From the IMG/VR virus record IMGVR_UViG_3300032265_001511, positions 1 through 31,365 of that record: a stretch of 31,365 nt of DNA. One strand, given 5' to 3'. Both the position numbers and the translations under genes were made by a program. Every line of letters begins with the position of its first letter. Position 1 is the first letter of the stretch. Of the stretch, positions 22,301 to 30,594 are shown piece by piece. The stretch is from a virus. Under the pieces are notes generated by a model. That model made no database searches, was not told the DNA's origin, and saw only the letters and a program-made list of their open reading frames with translations.

Positions 22301-24264
22301 AGACCACGTTGTAACAAATTATCAACACCACCGCTAGTAAATCCAATATTTTCTGTGCCAAACGGTGTGGTTGCGTTTGTTTGATTTTGACTGTTAATAC
22401 TTGTTGAAGCAGCGTTTCCAAAAATGTTTGGAATGTTAGTAAGAATTGCATTTTGAATATTACGGCCGTTTAATGCCGCAGTTGTGCCAATTGAAGCAAT
22501 ACTACTTACTGCGTTAACGGCAGCTAATGACGCTTCAGGATTAATGGCGCTTACTACGTTACCAGCGTATGCTCCAATTGATGACGATGCTAAACTAATT
22601 CCTAATACTTTAATAAAATTTTCACTAGTAACAGCACCCGAAGCTGTTGCGGCAATTGTAGATGCCGTTGTATTAACAATAATACCAGCTACTTGTGATG
22701 GTGTTAAACCTACAGCTGATGCAATGTCTGTAATTACTTGTGAGCCAACTAAACCGGTTGCTGTTGATATTTCTGAGCCAGCCCCACCAACGCCACCACC
22801 AATGGCGCCCATAATGGCGCCTTTTTCAATATTGCCTCCCATGGCGGCGGCAGATAACGCACCCATACCAGCACCCATAACAGCGCCACCTAAAGTTGCG
22901 GCACCTACAGCGCCTGCACCAAGTACAGCCTCTCCAATAGCTAAAGCAGCTCCACCAGTCAAAGCCCCCGCCGCGGCCACAGCAATAAGTGCAAGGCCCG
23001 GTGCGACATCCTTTTGAAAGTTAAACCCACTACCTCCAGCGGCAGCGTTATTAGCTATTCGTTGTTGGTTTAAAACGTTAGCTTCACTAGTTGCAGTATT
23101 AACAATTTTATTAATATCATCAACTGAAACACCGGCTTTGTACGCATCGGGTGCCATTGCTTTAATTTGTTCTATGACAGGGGCGGCTTTGTCTGCGGTA
23201 TTTTGTCCTATCTGCCAGCCAACTTGCCTGCCCAAGAAATCTAGTTCTGCTTTGTAGTATGCTTGCGGGGCTACAGCCGCAAGAGAGTCAAGTGCCTTTA
23301 AATCAGTATCATAATTGGCATTTGTAGTGTAATTAGCAAATACTTGATTTTTTAATCCTTGGGCAACGGTATCATAGTACGCGTTAGGATCTGTCGCTTT
23401 TAAATCAAATAGCGATTGTTTATCCGCCGCATCCATAGATAATTTGGAAATATAAGGATCACTAGCAGCCTGCCCAGATAATAAAAGTTTAGCGTCTGCG
23501 CTTTGGCTGTCGTACACGTTACCTGTTTTTTGGTCAAGGTACTGGTACGTATTAATTCTGTTTCCATCACCATCGTACGTCTGTGATATAACCATGGGCG
23601 CCCATTGACTCGGGTCACTCGGAGTTGAGTCTTGATGCTTTGACTGGTACTCATCACTAGCCATAATACCAGCTGTTATTTGGTCGGGTGTTTGACCAGC
23701 GAAACTAGCCTTACCAGATGAGTCAGCGTTTCGGCCTAAGTACTGCTGGTATAAGGCGTCTATTGGATCAGAAGATGCTGTGCTTGGCGCTCCGCCGTGC
23801 GTGCTAGCGTACTCTGCGCTACCAGTAAGCCCGGCAATAACGTCCGCTGCGCTTTTTCCGGTCCAAGTAGAAGAGCCTGAAGGGTCCACGCCACGGCCTA
23901 AGTACTGCTGGTACATTTGCTCTAATGTTGTTGGGTCAACTCCACCACCCTGTGGCACATTCTGAACTGGTGTTGGGTCACTACCGCCACCATGGGTACT
24001 AGCATATTCACCACTACCCAAAATGCCTTGAAGCACTGTGTTGTAGTCTTGGCCTGTCCAAGTAGAAGAACCAGATGTGTCAACACCACGGCCTAAATAC
24101 TGTTGGTACATCTGCTCTAGCGCATTTTGATCAACGCTGGGGGCAGGTTGAATTGGTGCGGCATTATCAAATTGAGCCGGTGCAGATTCAACCGTTACAG
24201 AGCTATCTGCCGGCGCCGGGTCGTCTACCCAATTTGCACTGTCTCCGCTGCCTACCCAACCCAT
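19372..24264 (-). CDS. very large internal virion protein (1630 aa) with DUF4214-like repeats and an Asn-Pro tract
   Basis: This is the largest protein of the window. Three N-terminal repeats resembling DUF4214 (residues about 49-91, 114-156, 168-210) share M/LYQQYLGR-x-x-D-x-SG and end in S-x-EY. Residues about 415-575 are a Gly/Ala-rich hydrophobic region suggestive of membrane insertion or ejection. Residues about 1211-1302 are Asn-Pro repeats (NPDFNPNV then NPNP). GG motifs follow (MRLATGGN, HMSAGGSD, FSAGGEVE, FFSEGGLNAM). The C-terminal GDGTSDSIPAMLANGEFVIP block (about 1550) recurs in many phage tail/internal proteins. It probably acts as a tape-measure- or ejection-type protein. AAGAAGG precedes the ATG, and a promoter-like motif lies 27 bases upstream. 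Confidence 0.72.
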   Translation of the reverse strand: MGWVGSGDSANWVDDPAPADSSVTVESAPAQFDNAAPIQPAPSVDQNALEQMYQQYLGRGVDTSGSSTWTGQDYNTVLQGILGSGEYASTHGGGSDPTPVQNVPQGGGVDPTTLEQMYQQYLGRGVDPSGSSTWTGKSAADVIAGLTGSAEYASTHGGAPSTASSDPIDALYQQYLGRNADSSGKASFAGQTPDQITAGIMASDEYQSKHQDSTPSDPSQWAPMVISQTYDGDGNRINTYQYLDQKTGNVYDSQSADAKLLLSGQAASDPYISKLSMDAADKQSLFDLKATDPNAYYDTVAQGLKNQVFANYTTNANYDTDLKALDSLAAVAPQAYYKAELDFLGRQVGWQIGQNTADKAAPVIEQIKAMAPDAYKAGVSVDDINKIVNTATSEANVLNQQRIANNAAAGGSGFNFQKDVAPGLALIAVAAAGALTGGAALAIGEAVLGAGAVGAATLGGAVMGAGMGALSAAAMGGNIEKGAIMGAIGGGVGGAGSEISTATGLVGSQVITDIASAVGLTPSQVAGIIVNTTASTIAATASGAVTSENFIKVLGISLASSSIGAYAGNVVSAINPEASLAAVNAVSSIASIGTTAALNGRNIQNAILTNIPNIFGNAASTSINSQNQTNATTPFGTENIGFTSGGVDNLLQRGLDNTVQTSNYTPQNGDAESQPGGFYGNGTPFSSSELAAGVGKPENSGLPVSQETKNKPFVSTADKFDDAFKEARTAGVKTFEWNGKDFNTNLALTPKPVSDWDNNNALLPTQTTSPEKTINDQTDTRVYDQQGNVISGTAANINQNSAGVQAVSDVQKRVGDEIRATVSSGSQGIAELGKSYSNVIASGGLIGTDNAFTAEADKIIKDARSLMPDEVKQQEKNISDRIKAADGVGNKVVESIKAAYENPRGFLSWLEREGIQEGFQLATGAAAFKLAGYIPALGVDIALQSGESYGDTYGEVYKNLRAQGAGDEAARQGAILPSAISAAATALTTGIVDSTLLKGLAGNLVEAGFVKTVVGVGIKEHATEYVETIIQSAATQYASTGKIDWEKAQNEATESALIGAHVAGATGATISAYPGAVTVQQAPASFDNAQPISVAGAGTIDTSNMHPLVQKAVAEGRLDPADAQWVSDYKNTPGSSMVSGSRGNDASEKQQNYIDGLVNGTIPNNYGPRYDAPSGIESELNQGKNVDYTAEDLRNQALAEQAARNQTLKKQTAINPNVNPDFNPNVNPDFNPNVNPDANLNPNPLVNPNPNPNPNPNPNPNPNPNPNPNPNPNPNPNPNPNPNVNPNPNPNPNVNPNPNPNPNLEINLNPNLNPSVGPKTPSTPKTPKTPVPLKKQVLKKKKFIGSNSPDLQADIIKGRKHAMPLENQMNIINSNQPSNVIPMKPFNIEDQLKAAKEGGLMRLATGGNTAGATAGSNIGIGPGDAAYSPVANFVKGKDQASALPDKYNLQQYTYTPPVYNPDTVLKQILAAAQGGAIHMSAGGSDTNPAFEAGATEVKIKGKPFSFHKPFVGLNVMANSPVFSAGGEVENHNPQFFSEGGLNAMENRYVQGDGDGTSDSIPAMLANGEFVIPADVVSSLGNGSNDSGASILDEFLKTIRSHKNRANKNGLPPDSKGALGYLLEAKRKVRA
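20357..20524. repeat. 12-base tandem repeat TTAGGGTTCGGA (13 perfect units)
   Basis: Thirteen perfect copies of TTAGGGTTCGGA occur in blocks of two, two and nine, separated by two TTAACG inserts at 20381 and 20411. On the - strand each unit codes Asn-Pro-Asn-Pro in the 1630-residue virion protein, and each TTAACG codes Asn-Val... in frame as one extra pair. The 12- and 6-base steps preserve the frame, so copy number can change without breaking the protein. Confidence 0.97.
20557..20624. repeat. 24-base tandem repeat, 2.8 copies
   Basis: The unit AGGATTAACATTAGGATTAA followed by AATC is repeated perfectly at 20557 and 20581, with a 20-base third copy at 20605. It encodes NPDFNPNV on the - strand and lies just N-terminal of the Asn-Pro tract, from which it is separated by a degenerate stretch. 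Confidence 0.95.
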
Positions 24265-24290
24265 TTATTGACCTTCTTGGTACGTTATCG

Positions 24291-24309
24291 TTATAACTAT
24301 ATTAATGCA
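24291..24309 (-). promoter_or_regulatory. phage promoter/operator motif, copy C
   Basis: Read on the - strand, TGCATTAATATAGTTATAA shares its first nine bases and overall pattern with the other copies. It lies in the only 66-base gap of the virion operon and points at the 1630-residue gene, 26 bases away. It probably starts a transcript for the four large internal proteins. Confidence 0.6.
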
Positions 24310-24330
24310 GTAAAAGAATGTATTCCGCCC

Positions 24331-24594
24331 TTAATAACTTGGGCCGTTAACAATTTGAGAAAAGTCTTTAGCCCATTCCTGCCACTCTGTGTATAACTCT
24401 GGGCTAGGCACCGGGTAGTTTGCAAAAGTTGCCAATTCTGATACTTGGGATGCCGCTATTTTCCAATCTTCTTCAGCAAAATGCCCAATAGGTTCACGAC
24501 CATAAAACATAACTAAATTGCCGTTATAATCTTCCCAGCTAGAATACTCTGGCCCGCATGGAAAAAATTCTTGTATTGAACTAGGGCCGCTCAT
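24331..24594 (-). CDS. small hypothetical virion-region protein (87 aa)
   Basis: The family is not recognised. The sequence is acidic and aromatic-rich (SSIQEFFPCGPEYSSWEDYN; YTEWQEWAKDFSQIVNGP). I chose ATG 24594, preceded by GCGGAG, over the TTG two codons upstream. It overlaps the end of the gp10-like gene by 14 bases, so the products may work together in the tail. The stop precedes the promoter-like motif at 24309. Confidence 0.62.
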   Translation of the reverse strand: MSGPSSIQEFFPCGPEYSSWEDYNGNLVMFYGREPIGHFAEEDWKIAASQVSELATFANYPVPSPELYTEWQEWAKDFSQIVNGPSY

Positions 24595-26728
24595 CACCAA
24601 ACTCCGCAGTAATTAAGTTGCGCCCCATTTCAAAATTGCCGTCAATTTCGTTTGATTCAAACTTTAGTCTAACTAACCTAAATTCAACACGTAAATCAAT
24701 TTTACCTGTGTTTTCGTCAAAGTAAAACGGCCCAGCCATTTCATCTTCTTGACCACTAGCAAACCGACGACCTAAAACGGTCATTGCCATTGTTCCCGTC
24801 TGTAAAAAGTCTGGTTCAACACGGCGCAAGTGCATACGACGATTTACCCCCTGGGAGGACTCTTGATTAGGGCTACCAGTTAACCAACTAATGTCATTAG
24901 TAGTAATACTAGAGTACACTGCAGTTTCACCAATTACGCTAATTTTATTTTGACCAAACTCATGCTGCCAAATATCATAACCACCAGTTAAACTATAGAC
25001 TAGTGTTCCCTCCACTGGAGATGCACCAAAAGTTGTAGTAGATGTAACTAACGTCACACCAGGGGTATTTACGGTTGTATTAATTATAAACGCACTAGAA
25101 GCTACTTGGTATACCTTAGCTGTCTGAGAATTTGAAAACGAAAAATGATCCCCCGGACTTAATATTGATGTTTGGTTACCAGATAAATAAAATTGAAATG
25201 CAGTAGGTGAAGATAAACTTGGAGGGTTTACTATTACAGTTAAGGGTGAATGAAACACCACATTATAATCCCAACCAGCCCAAATTGGTGTTGGGAAAAT
25301 CTCCGTGGTATAGCCACAAGATCTACGAGCACCGTCTGCTTCGCCTGCGTCATACCACAGCTTATCTTTTACATTATAAATAATGGCGTCAGTGCATTCT
25401 GTGTTTGTGCCACGGGGGTAAAAGAACCAGATCTCATTATAGCGTGGTACTTTAGTTGCCCATACTTTTTGACGTTGTTCATAATTCAAATTATTAAACA
25501 ACCAGTTTACATTCTTGTCATTTGGCAGTACTGCAACAGAGCCGTTATACAAGTAAAAACGGTCAACGCCCATCCAAAAATACGTGCCATCCATCTCAAC
25601 AATTGAGCTAGACGACATAATTGATATTTGACTTGTAACAATATCATACCGCCAATATAACGGTGATGTTCCAGTAAATGAAACACGAATTAAACTATCA
25701 GTTGCCCAAAATAATCCCGATGGTGAGTTAGTACCACCGCGCACTGTAACACCTTTTACAATTTTTGAACTGGCTACGTTGGTCTGGTTAGCTAGTGATC
25801 CATTCCAGTCATAAAAGTTTCTTGTGGCATACGCAGTATTTGTTAAGTCAACATTATTATTGGCAATATACCCGTTAGATCCGTACACAAATATAAACGG
25901 GTACAAAACACAAACACCACCGTCTACTGATATAGGCTTGTATGTTGGGTTTTGCCCGGCACTATCTGATAAACCAGTAAACGTCCAAGAATTTCCAGTT
26001 GACGGTGTAATTTGCCCCGTTAATACTTGACTTACCACACCATTATCAATATTTACTAAATTTTTACCAGGGTGCGCAAATACAGATAAGTTTCCACCTA
26101 GTGGACTAAACTGTGAATCAAACTGCCACAAATTTAAAAATGGGCCCGAGGTTGAGTCCGCCGTAAACACGGCTGAGTTAGCAATGTACGCAGTTGTCGG
26201 TGTGCCAGAAAAACCAGCTGTTAATGTTACTGTTGTGTTTGGTGTTGAGAATACTGAGGCGGATACTGTATAAACTGTTGCTGAGCTAGACTGGGTAAAT
26301 ATAACTTTAGTGCCTGCAGGGAAAACACCAGTAACATTACCGGCCACTACAAACGCTGGTGACGTGGCAGATACCAATGGGACAGAAACTTGACCTGGTA
26401 GAATTGTCGCTGTAAAAGGACCACTACCCGATGCAATTGTTAATCCCGTGGTAAATACATCTAATCCGTACGCGTTACCAGCAAAAATATAGTTAACACC
26501 GTTGTAAGGCTGGGCAACCAAACCTCTATAAATGCCAGTAAAACTGTTAAAAATAGAACGGTAACCACCAATTTTTTTAGGTTCACCGCGTTGAAAACGA
26601 CACCATGTTCCGTCTGTGTAGTTATCAGATTGAAATAGTGTGCCATCACGTTTTATTCCTGCAGGTACTACTAGGGAATATATTTGTGTAAACTGTGTGT
26701 TGGCTTGTTGGGTATTATCCGCAGCCAC
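24581..26728 (-). CDS. tail hub / DNA-stabilisation protein, P22 gp10-like (715 aa)
   Basis: The N-terminal block QIYSLVVPAGIKRDGTLFQS, then WCRFQRGEPKKIGGYRSIF, is the conserved start of phage proteins annotated as stabilisation or tail hub proteins (P22 gp10 type). They close the channel after packaging and form part of the tail. The remainder is beta-rich with repeated immunoglobulin- or propeller-like strands, and a conserved region around YFWMGVDRFYLYNG and YNEIWFFYPRGTNTECTD. It ends with a charged beta segment (VEFRLVRLKFESNE). It starts with GTG at 26728, overlapping the fibre gene stop by one base (TAGTG). Length fits the family. Confidence 0.68.
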   Translation of the reverse strand: MAADNTQQANTQFTQIYSLVVPAGIKRDGTLFQSDNYTDGTWCRFQRGEPKKIGGYRSIFNSFTGIYRGLVAQPYNGVNYIFAGNAYGLDVFTTGLTIASGSGPFTATILPGQVSVPLVSATSPAFVVAGNVTGVFPAGTKVIFTQSSSATVYTVSASVFSTPNTTVTLTAGFSGTPTTAYIANSAVFTADSTSGPFLNLWQFDSQFSPLGGNLSVFAHPGKNLVNIDNGVVSQVLTGQITPSTGNSWTFTGLSDSAGQNPTYKPISVDGGVCVLYPFIFVYGSNGYIANNNVDLTNTAYATRNFYDWNGSLANQTNVASSKIVKGVTVRGGTNSPSGLFWATDSLIRVSFTGTSPLYWRYDIVTSQISIMSSSSIVEMDGTYFWMGVDRFYLYNGSVAVLPNDKNVNWLFNNLNYEQRQKVWATKVPRYNEIWFFYPRGTNTECTDAIIYNVKDKLWYDAGEADGARRSCGYTTEIFPTPIWAGWDYNVVFHSPLTVIVNPPSLSSPTAFQFYLSGNQTSILSPGDHFSFSNSQTAKVYQVASSAFIINTTVNTPGVTLVTSTTTFGASPVEGTLVYSLTGGYDIWQHEFGQNKISVIGETAVYSSITTNDISWLTGSPNQESSQGVNRRMHLRRVEPDFLQTGTMAMTVLGRRFASGQEDEMAGPFYFDENTGKIDLRVEFRLVRLKFESNEIDGNFEMGRNLITAEFGDERP

Positions 26729-27996
26729 TAGAATGTCCCACCCGATATTAACTGAGCATTTAATGTTCCATTAACAGTTACCAAGGGCTGTAATAAATTT
26801 GAACCATCAATTTTTATTAGTTGCGTACCATTTGCAGCTAAACCAAGTATGCTTGTACCCACTAAATACATACCTGTAGTATTGTCGTTACTAAATGAAA
26901 AAGACGGACCACCAGCTGAACCGTTAGAAGCGTAATAAACACTAGATGATCCTTGGTTTAGCAAATACAAATTTGTACCATCACTAAGAACTGTTGCAAT
27001 TGTGCCGTTTGTAATGATTAAAGGAGCTTGCGAACTTCCGCTTATTTGAAATGTTACATTGTAACCAGTTTGATTTGTTTTGTTTGCCCAAACATAAATT
27101 TGTGTGATGGCTGGTAGTGTAACAGCAAGAGTCTGGGTTCTTGTACCAGACTGTGCAATGTAGGTTTGAATTATTGGTGCATAAGATACTAGGCTTAATG
27201 TATTTCCAACAATAGCGTCTACGTCAAATGTCTCAGATGTAAATGTGGCATTAGACGGCGCAGTTAAACCTACTGTTACAAAAGCAGCCGTGGATACATC
27301 ATAAAAAATAAACCCAGAATCACCAGGGTTAACAACGATAGTAGAAAGTTTATTAATTAATGTTGGAGATATTGGAGTAATATTAAGGGAACCAGTGCCA
27401 TTATTTCTAAAACCAATAAACCAACCAGTGGACAACGAATAAGTAGTAGGTAAGTTAAAAGTGCCCGTACCACCGTTCCATACAAAGGTAGACGCACGAC
27501 TTGCATCGTTAATCGTTGGTGAAGATGTTATGTCAACTAAGTTTTGAGTTGTGGCTAATTTACCAGCGACAGTTGTTAGGCCAGCTCCTGCTAGTGTGGC
27601 CGCATCGGCAACAGATGTTCCTGCTGCAAATGTTATGTTTTGCCAAACGCCAGCCTGAGTAGTGTTATCGCTAAGGTAAACATACTTAGCAATGCCAACG
27701 GGGACAGTAAAAGAGCCACCACCGATGTTATCCGTGACAACAAAGCTATAAGCTCCCAAGTTGCGAAAAAGAATATCAGCGCCAACGGTGCCCTGATTTG
27801 CAGCGGGAAGTACAATAGATAATCCACTGGTACTAGGCGTGCAGTCAATAATCCGAGCGGCGGGTGTTTGAGTGCCACTGACGGTTGAAGGCCAGTAAAG
27901 GGTAGTGTTAGAACTAAAGGGAAGTGGAAAGTACGATACCTCAGTTTGGGTAACTACAGTTCCAGTAAAGGGAGAAGTATAGACTGGTGTTGGCAT
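26728..27996 (-). CDS. tail fibre-like / receptor-binding candidate (422 aa)
   Basis: The protein is Ser/Thr/Gly/Val-rich and beta-predicted throughout, with few charged residues, as in phage fibres. Near the C-terminus FSFSNDNTTGMYLVGTSILG and ANGTQLIKIDG form the repeat motif seen in many tail fibres (S-F-x-x-D-x-x-TG-x-Y, then LxxAxNGxxxxxID). The N-terminal third (SNTTLYWP, PARIIDCTPSTSGLSIVLPA) may attach to the tail. It lies between the adaptor and gp10-like genes and so belongs to the tail module. No catalytic residues or chaperone domain are visible. It is probably involved in host recognition. Confidence 0.62.
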   Translation of the reverse strand: MPTPVYTSPFTGTVVTQTEVSYFPLPFSSNTTLYWPSTVSGTQTPAARIIDCTPSTSGLSIVLPAANQGTVGADILFRNLGAYSFVVTDNIGGGSFTVPVGIAKYVYLSDNTTQAGVWQNITFAAGTSVADAATLAGAGLTTVAGKLATTQNLVDITSSPTINDASRASTFVWNGGTGTFNLPTTYSLSTGWFIGFRNNGTGSLNITPISPTLINKLSTIVVNPGDSGFIFYDVSTAAFVTVGLTAPSNATFTSETFDVDAIVGNTLSLVSYAPIIQTYIAQSGTRTQTLAVTLPAITQIYVWANKTNQTGYNVTFQISGSSQAPLIITNGTIATVLSDGTNLYLLNQGSSSVYYASNGSAGGPSFSFSNDNTTGMYLVGTSILGLAANGTQLIKIDGSNLLQPLVTVNGTLNAQLISGGTF

Positions 27997-27999
27997 TTT

Positions 28000-28614
28000 T
28001 TAAGGTTCCTGAATCGTGGTGTTTCTATCGATACGGCGGCTATTATCTTCCTTTTTAATCGCAGTAATTGCGTCCGTGTAGTATTGTTTCCAAACGGGTA
28101 GTTTATCCAAAGCCTTTAAGTACCCTTGCGCTTGAAGCAAAGAACCGTATAACATCGCCTGTGGTGCAATAGCTGTCCAAAGATTTTGTTGGTTGCTTGC
28201 GTCTAGTGGCTGTATTTCAGCGTAATAAATAATTTCTACTGGATATGCCACATCTGGTAACGGTGCAAAATTCCAATTATTGTAGTCATAATCTGCGTAG
28301 TACGCAGGCTGCGCTGCAATAGATTCTGATAAGTACTGAGATACATAGTCTTGGCTGCGTAGTAATATGGGCTGCCCGTTAACCTTCATGCTTACTGTTT
28401 TACGCCAACGAGCTGGCTTGTTTAAAACAGTTTGATTTTGAGCTAGACTTGTCTCAACCACAATCAGTTGTAAAAAAGTTTTTAACTCAGCCGCAATTGA
28501 TGACTCCGCAAGCGCAATTAGATTAGGAATCTGCGCTATAAAGTCGGCGTCGTTCCGCTCCATGTATTGCTGGATGTTAAGCACCAGCGAATCGTAATTC
28601 ATTATTACGCTCAT
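28000..28614 (-). CDS. head-tail adaptor protein, SU10-adaptor-like (204 aa)
   Basis: The start YDSLVLNIQQYMERNDADFI, then IPNLIALAESSIAAELKTFL, matches the phage adaptor family named after phage SU10 (helical N-terminus with ALAESxIxxELK). It is followed by ARWRKTVSMKVNG and a YAEIQPL strand. Such proteins sit under the portal and connect head to tail. It overlaps the upstream tail gene by ATGA (28611-28614) and ends four bases before the fibre gene. Confidence 0.72.
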   Translation of the reverse strand: MSVIMNYDSLVLNIQQYMERNDADFIAQIPNLIALAESSIAAELKTFLQLIVVETSLAQNQTVLNKPARWRKTVSMKVNGQPILLRSQDYVSQYLSESIAAQPAYYADYDYNNWNFAPLPDVAYPVEIIYYAEIQPLDASNQQNLWTAIAPQAMLYGSLLQAQGYLKALDKLPVWKQYYTDAITAIKKEDNSRRIDRNTTIQEP

Positions 28615-29681
28615 CGTGTGTAGTAACTTATATTAGGTTGAAAGTAAATAGGGCTCTTATCGCGGTCTTCTTCACTGGCTTGTATAAATGCGCGTTCTGC
28701 CTGTGCTTCTAGGTATTGAATACGCGGCATATCTACACCCGGTAGTTGTAAAGACAATGAGTGTGATAGTTGTTTTTGTACACAATTTAACCAGCGATCT
28801 GGTACATAAATTTGGTTTGTTAATGATCCAACATCCTGCATTTGTTTTTCAACAATTAACTGAAACATTTGATATGGGTTATTTGGCACAGGCCATAAGT
28901 ACATTGAAGGTTCAATCGTGCGATGGAACCAGTATTGTAAAGAACGCACCGAAGGAAATTGTTTGTTTGGTAAGTTCCAGTAGTCGTCGATATTTAACCG
29001 AGCTAATGGAATTACTTGTTGGCTTGTCGAAAATACAATCTGGCGAACTGTAAATGTTGTCGCTACTGTCTCGCGTAAACGCCAGTATAAATGTGGTTCA
29101 GTAATATCAATGTTATAGTACTGCCACCCGTAGTCAGCCAAAGTAACCGCTGGGAACGTGGCCTTGTTGTGCCAAGTTGTGCCGTCATCGCTGTACTCAA
29201 ACACAAAGTTGTACGTTGCCGCACCAGATGGGGCGTAGGCGTTCCAACCGACATAGTACACGCTTTGGGATTGCTGGTAAGAAGAACCAAACCAGTTTTT
29301 GACCGTGGTGGATGTTGCAGTTGTGCTGAGCGTTGGGCTAAGGTCAAAAGCCGCAGGTGATGTAGTGTTGTCTGTAGGTAAATACGAAGATGCTTGAATA
29401 TTTTGAATGTATACCCAGTTAGCCTCACGTACGTCAATGGTCGTCTTTGGGAGGACTATTTGCTGTTGTGCTGTTAACGCACCATACAATTGATTTTCTA
29501 ATAGCCATAGATTAACACCGCGATTAGACAAATTTTGTAAATTATAAAATAGCGCTTGTTTAGCTGCACCGATATACTCAGGCGTCATTTCTTCTGCTGT
29601 TTTACCAGCATCACGAAATGCGTAGGAGATTAACTGGTCAACATTTATTGTGGTGCTGCCAGTGGTTTCGCTATAAGCCAT
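28611..29681 (-). CDS. head-to-tail adaptor/connector protein with inserted beta domain (356 aa)
   Basis: The N-terminal part (VDQLISYAFRDAGKTAEEMT, then QALFYNLQNLSNRGVNLW) and the C-terminal part (LNIDDYWNLPNKQFPSVRSL, then PNNPYQMFQLIVEKQMQDVG and IYVPDRWLNCVQKQLSHSL) resemble P22 gp4/tail-adaptor-like phage proteins. Residues about 98-220 interrupt this pattern with a Ser/Thr-rich beta segment. YNFVFEYSDDGTTWHNKAT and YWRLRETVATTFTVRQIVF there resemble discoidin (F5/8 type C) carbohydrate-binding domains. That insertion could decorate the neck. Its start directly follows the stop of the 55-residue gene, and its end overlaps the next adaptor. Confidence 0.66.
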   Translation of the reverse strand: MAYSETTGSTTINVDQLISYAFRDAGKTAEEMTPEYIGAAKQALFYNLQNLSNRGVNLWLLENQLYGALTAQQQIVLPKTTIDVREANWVYIQNIQASSYLPTDNTTSPAAFDLSPTLSTTATSTTVKNWFGSSYQQSQSVYYVGWNAYAPSGAATYNFVFEYSDDGTTWHNKATFPAVTLADYGWQYYNIDITEPHLYWRLRETVATTFTVRQIVFSTSQQVIPLARLNIDDYWNLPNKQFPSVRSLQYWFHRTIEPSMYLWPVPNNPYQMFQLIVEKQMQDVGSLTNQIYVPDRWLNCVQKQLSHSLSLQLPGVDMPRIQYLEAQAERAFIQASEEDRDKSPIYFQPNISYYTR

Positions 29682-29849
29682 TTATCGTCCTCGACCAGCT
29701 GATCGTTTCATTACTTTTTTGGGTAGATTATTAGATGCAAAGCCCGACTTGACAAACTCTTTGCCAACTTTTTTAGGAATACCGATAGTGCTTTTGCCTT
29801 CAGCAGCAGCATACATTGCACCTTGTTGCGCCTTTGATTTAATCGGCAT
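29682..29849 (-). CDS. small basic phage protein (55 aa)
   Basis: The frame [20 protein letters not shown], then [16 protein letters not shown], belongs to a recurrent short phage sequence (S-x-x-Q-x-x-AMYAAA-x-GKSTLGIPKKVG) that can also occur as the tail of larger proteins. The function is unknown to me. It lies two bases after the preceding stop and its TAA abuts the next ATG. It is very basic (Lys/Arg), consistent with a nucleic acid or capsid contact. Confidence 0.72.
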   Translation of the reverse strand: MPIKSKAQQGAMYAAAEGKSTIGIPKKVGKEFVKSGFASNNLPKKVMKRSAGRGR

Positions 29850-29851
29850 AA

Positions 29852-30553
29852 TTAATAGCCCTTTTTAACTTTACCACCACGTTTTTGACCGGTCACGTTA
29901 CTCATGGCATCGACAGCAACTGGGGCTTGGCTTTGTGCTCCAGCCATTGCGCCTTGTTGTGCTGCCATTGGGGCGCCTAAGCCACCTAAAAGGGCGGCTT
30001 GTTGTGCTGCTTTTTTGGCTTTGATTTTATCCATCATTGCCTGTGCTATATTGTTTTGCTGTGGGGTGCCCATTACGTTGTTAGCTAGCGCAGTCCCAGC
30101 AGAACGGATTGGATCAAGCAGTGCACTGGCGTCAGTTACCGCCGATCCTCCAGGTGCATATTTTTTAACTTTACCGCCGCATTTAAATTTATTTACGGTG
30201 CCTGCAAACGCTGGTTTGATTGCTTTTTCTTTAGCAATGTTGGCCTTGTCGTTAGAAGTTTTTTTGGCTTCGTAAACGTTGGTAACTAAACCACCGGCTT
30301 GGTATTTTTTAACGGTACCACAATCTTTCTTAGCGCGGCCGCCTTTACGTAACTTGGACAAGTCAGTCTTTTCACCAGGGTGCTCTTGTTTATCGTGCAA
30401 GCCAATGGCTTTTTTAACGACGGCTTTATCTTGGGCCATGTCAGCTTTTTCTTCAGTCTTGCGCTCGCGTTTCTCGTAGTTAGCGATTTGCTTTTGTACT
30501 GAGCCACCCTCTTTGAAGTGCTGCATCTTAGGTAATTTAGTAAAGCCTTCCAT
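29852..30553 (-). CDS. lysine-rich GG-motif virion-region protein (233 aa)
   Basis: The protein is Lys/Ala/Gly-rich with at least six copies of a short motif around [43 protein letters not shown] and the C-terminal KRGGKVKK. The same motif occurs in the 1630- and 1089-residue internal proteins. The central region is helical ([20 protein letters not shown]). No catalytic features are visible. It is the first gene behind promoter-like copy D (41 bases away) and has GAGGAATTACC as ribosome binding site. It may be a scaffold-like or internal component, which is inference from composition and position. Confidence 0.62.
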   Translation of the reverse strand: MEGFTKLPKMQHFKEGGSVQKQIANYEKRERKTEEKADMAQDKAVVKKAIGLHDKQEHPGEKTDLSKLRKGGRAKKDCGTVKKYQAGGLVTNVYEAKKTSNDKANIAKEKAIKPAFAGTVNKFKCGGKVKKYAPGGSAVTDASALLDPIRSAGTALANNVMGTPQQNNIAQAMMDKIKAKKAAQQAALLGGLGAPMAAQQGAMAGAQSQAPVAVDAMSNVTGQKRGGKVKKGY

Positions 30554-30594
30554 GGTAATTCCTCGAGGTTAAGTTGTTGATTGGATTGATCAGA

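Noticed and set aside
22484-23017. 177-residue + strand Ala/Pro/Thr-rich frame
   Set aside because: It is the antisense of the Gly/Ala-rich hydrophobic region of the 1630-residue protein; open frames opposite such biased sequence are expected.
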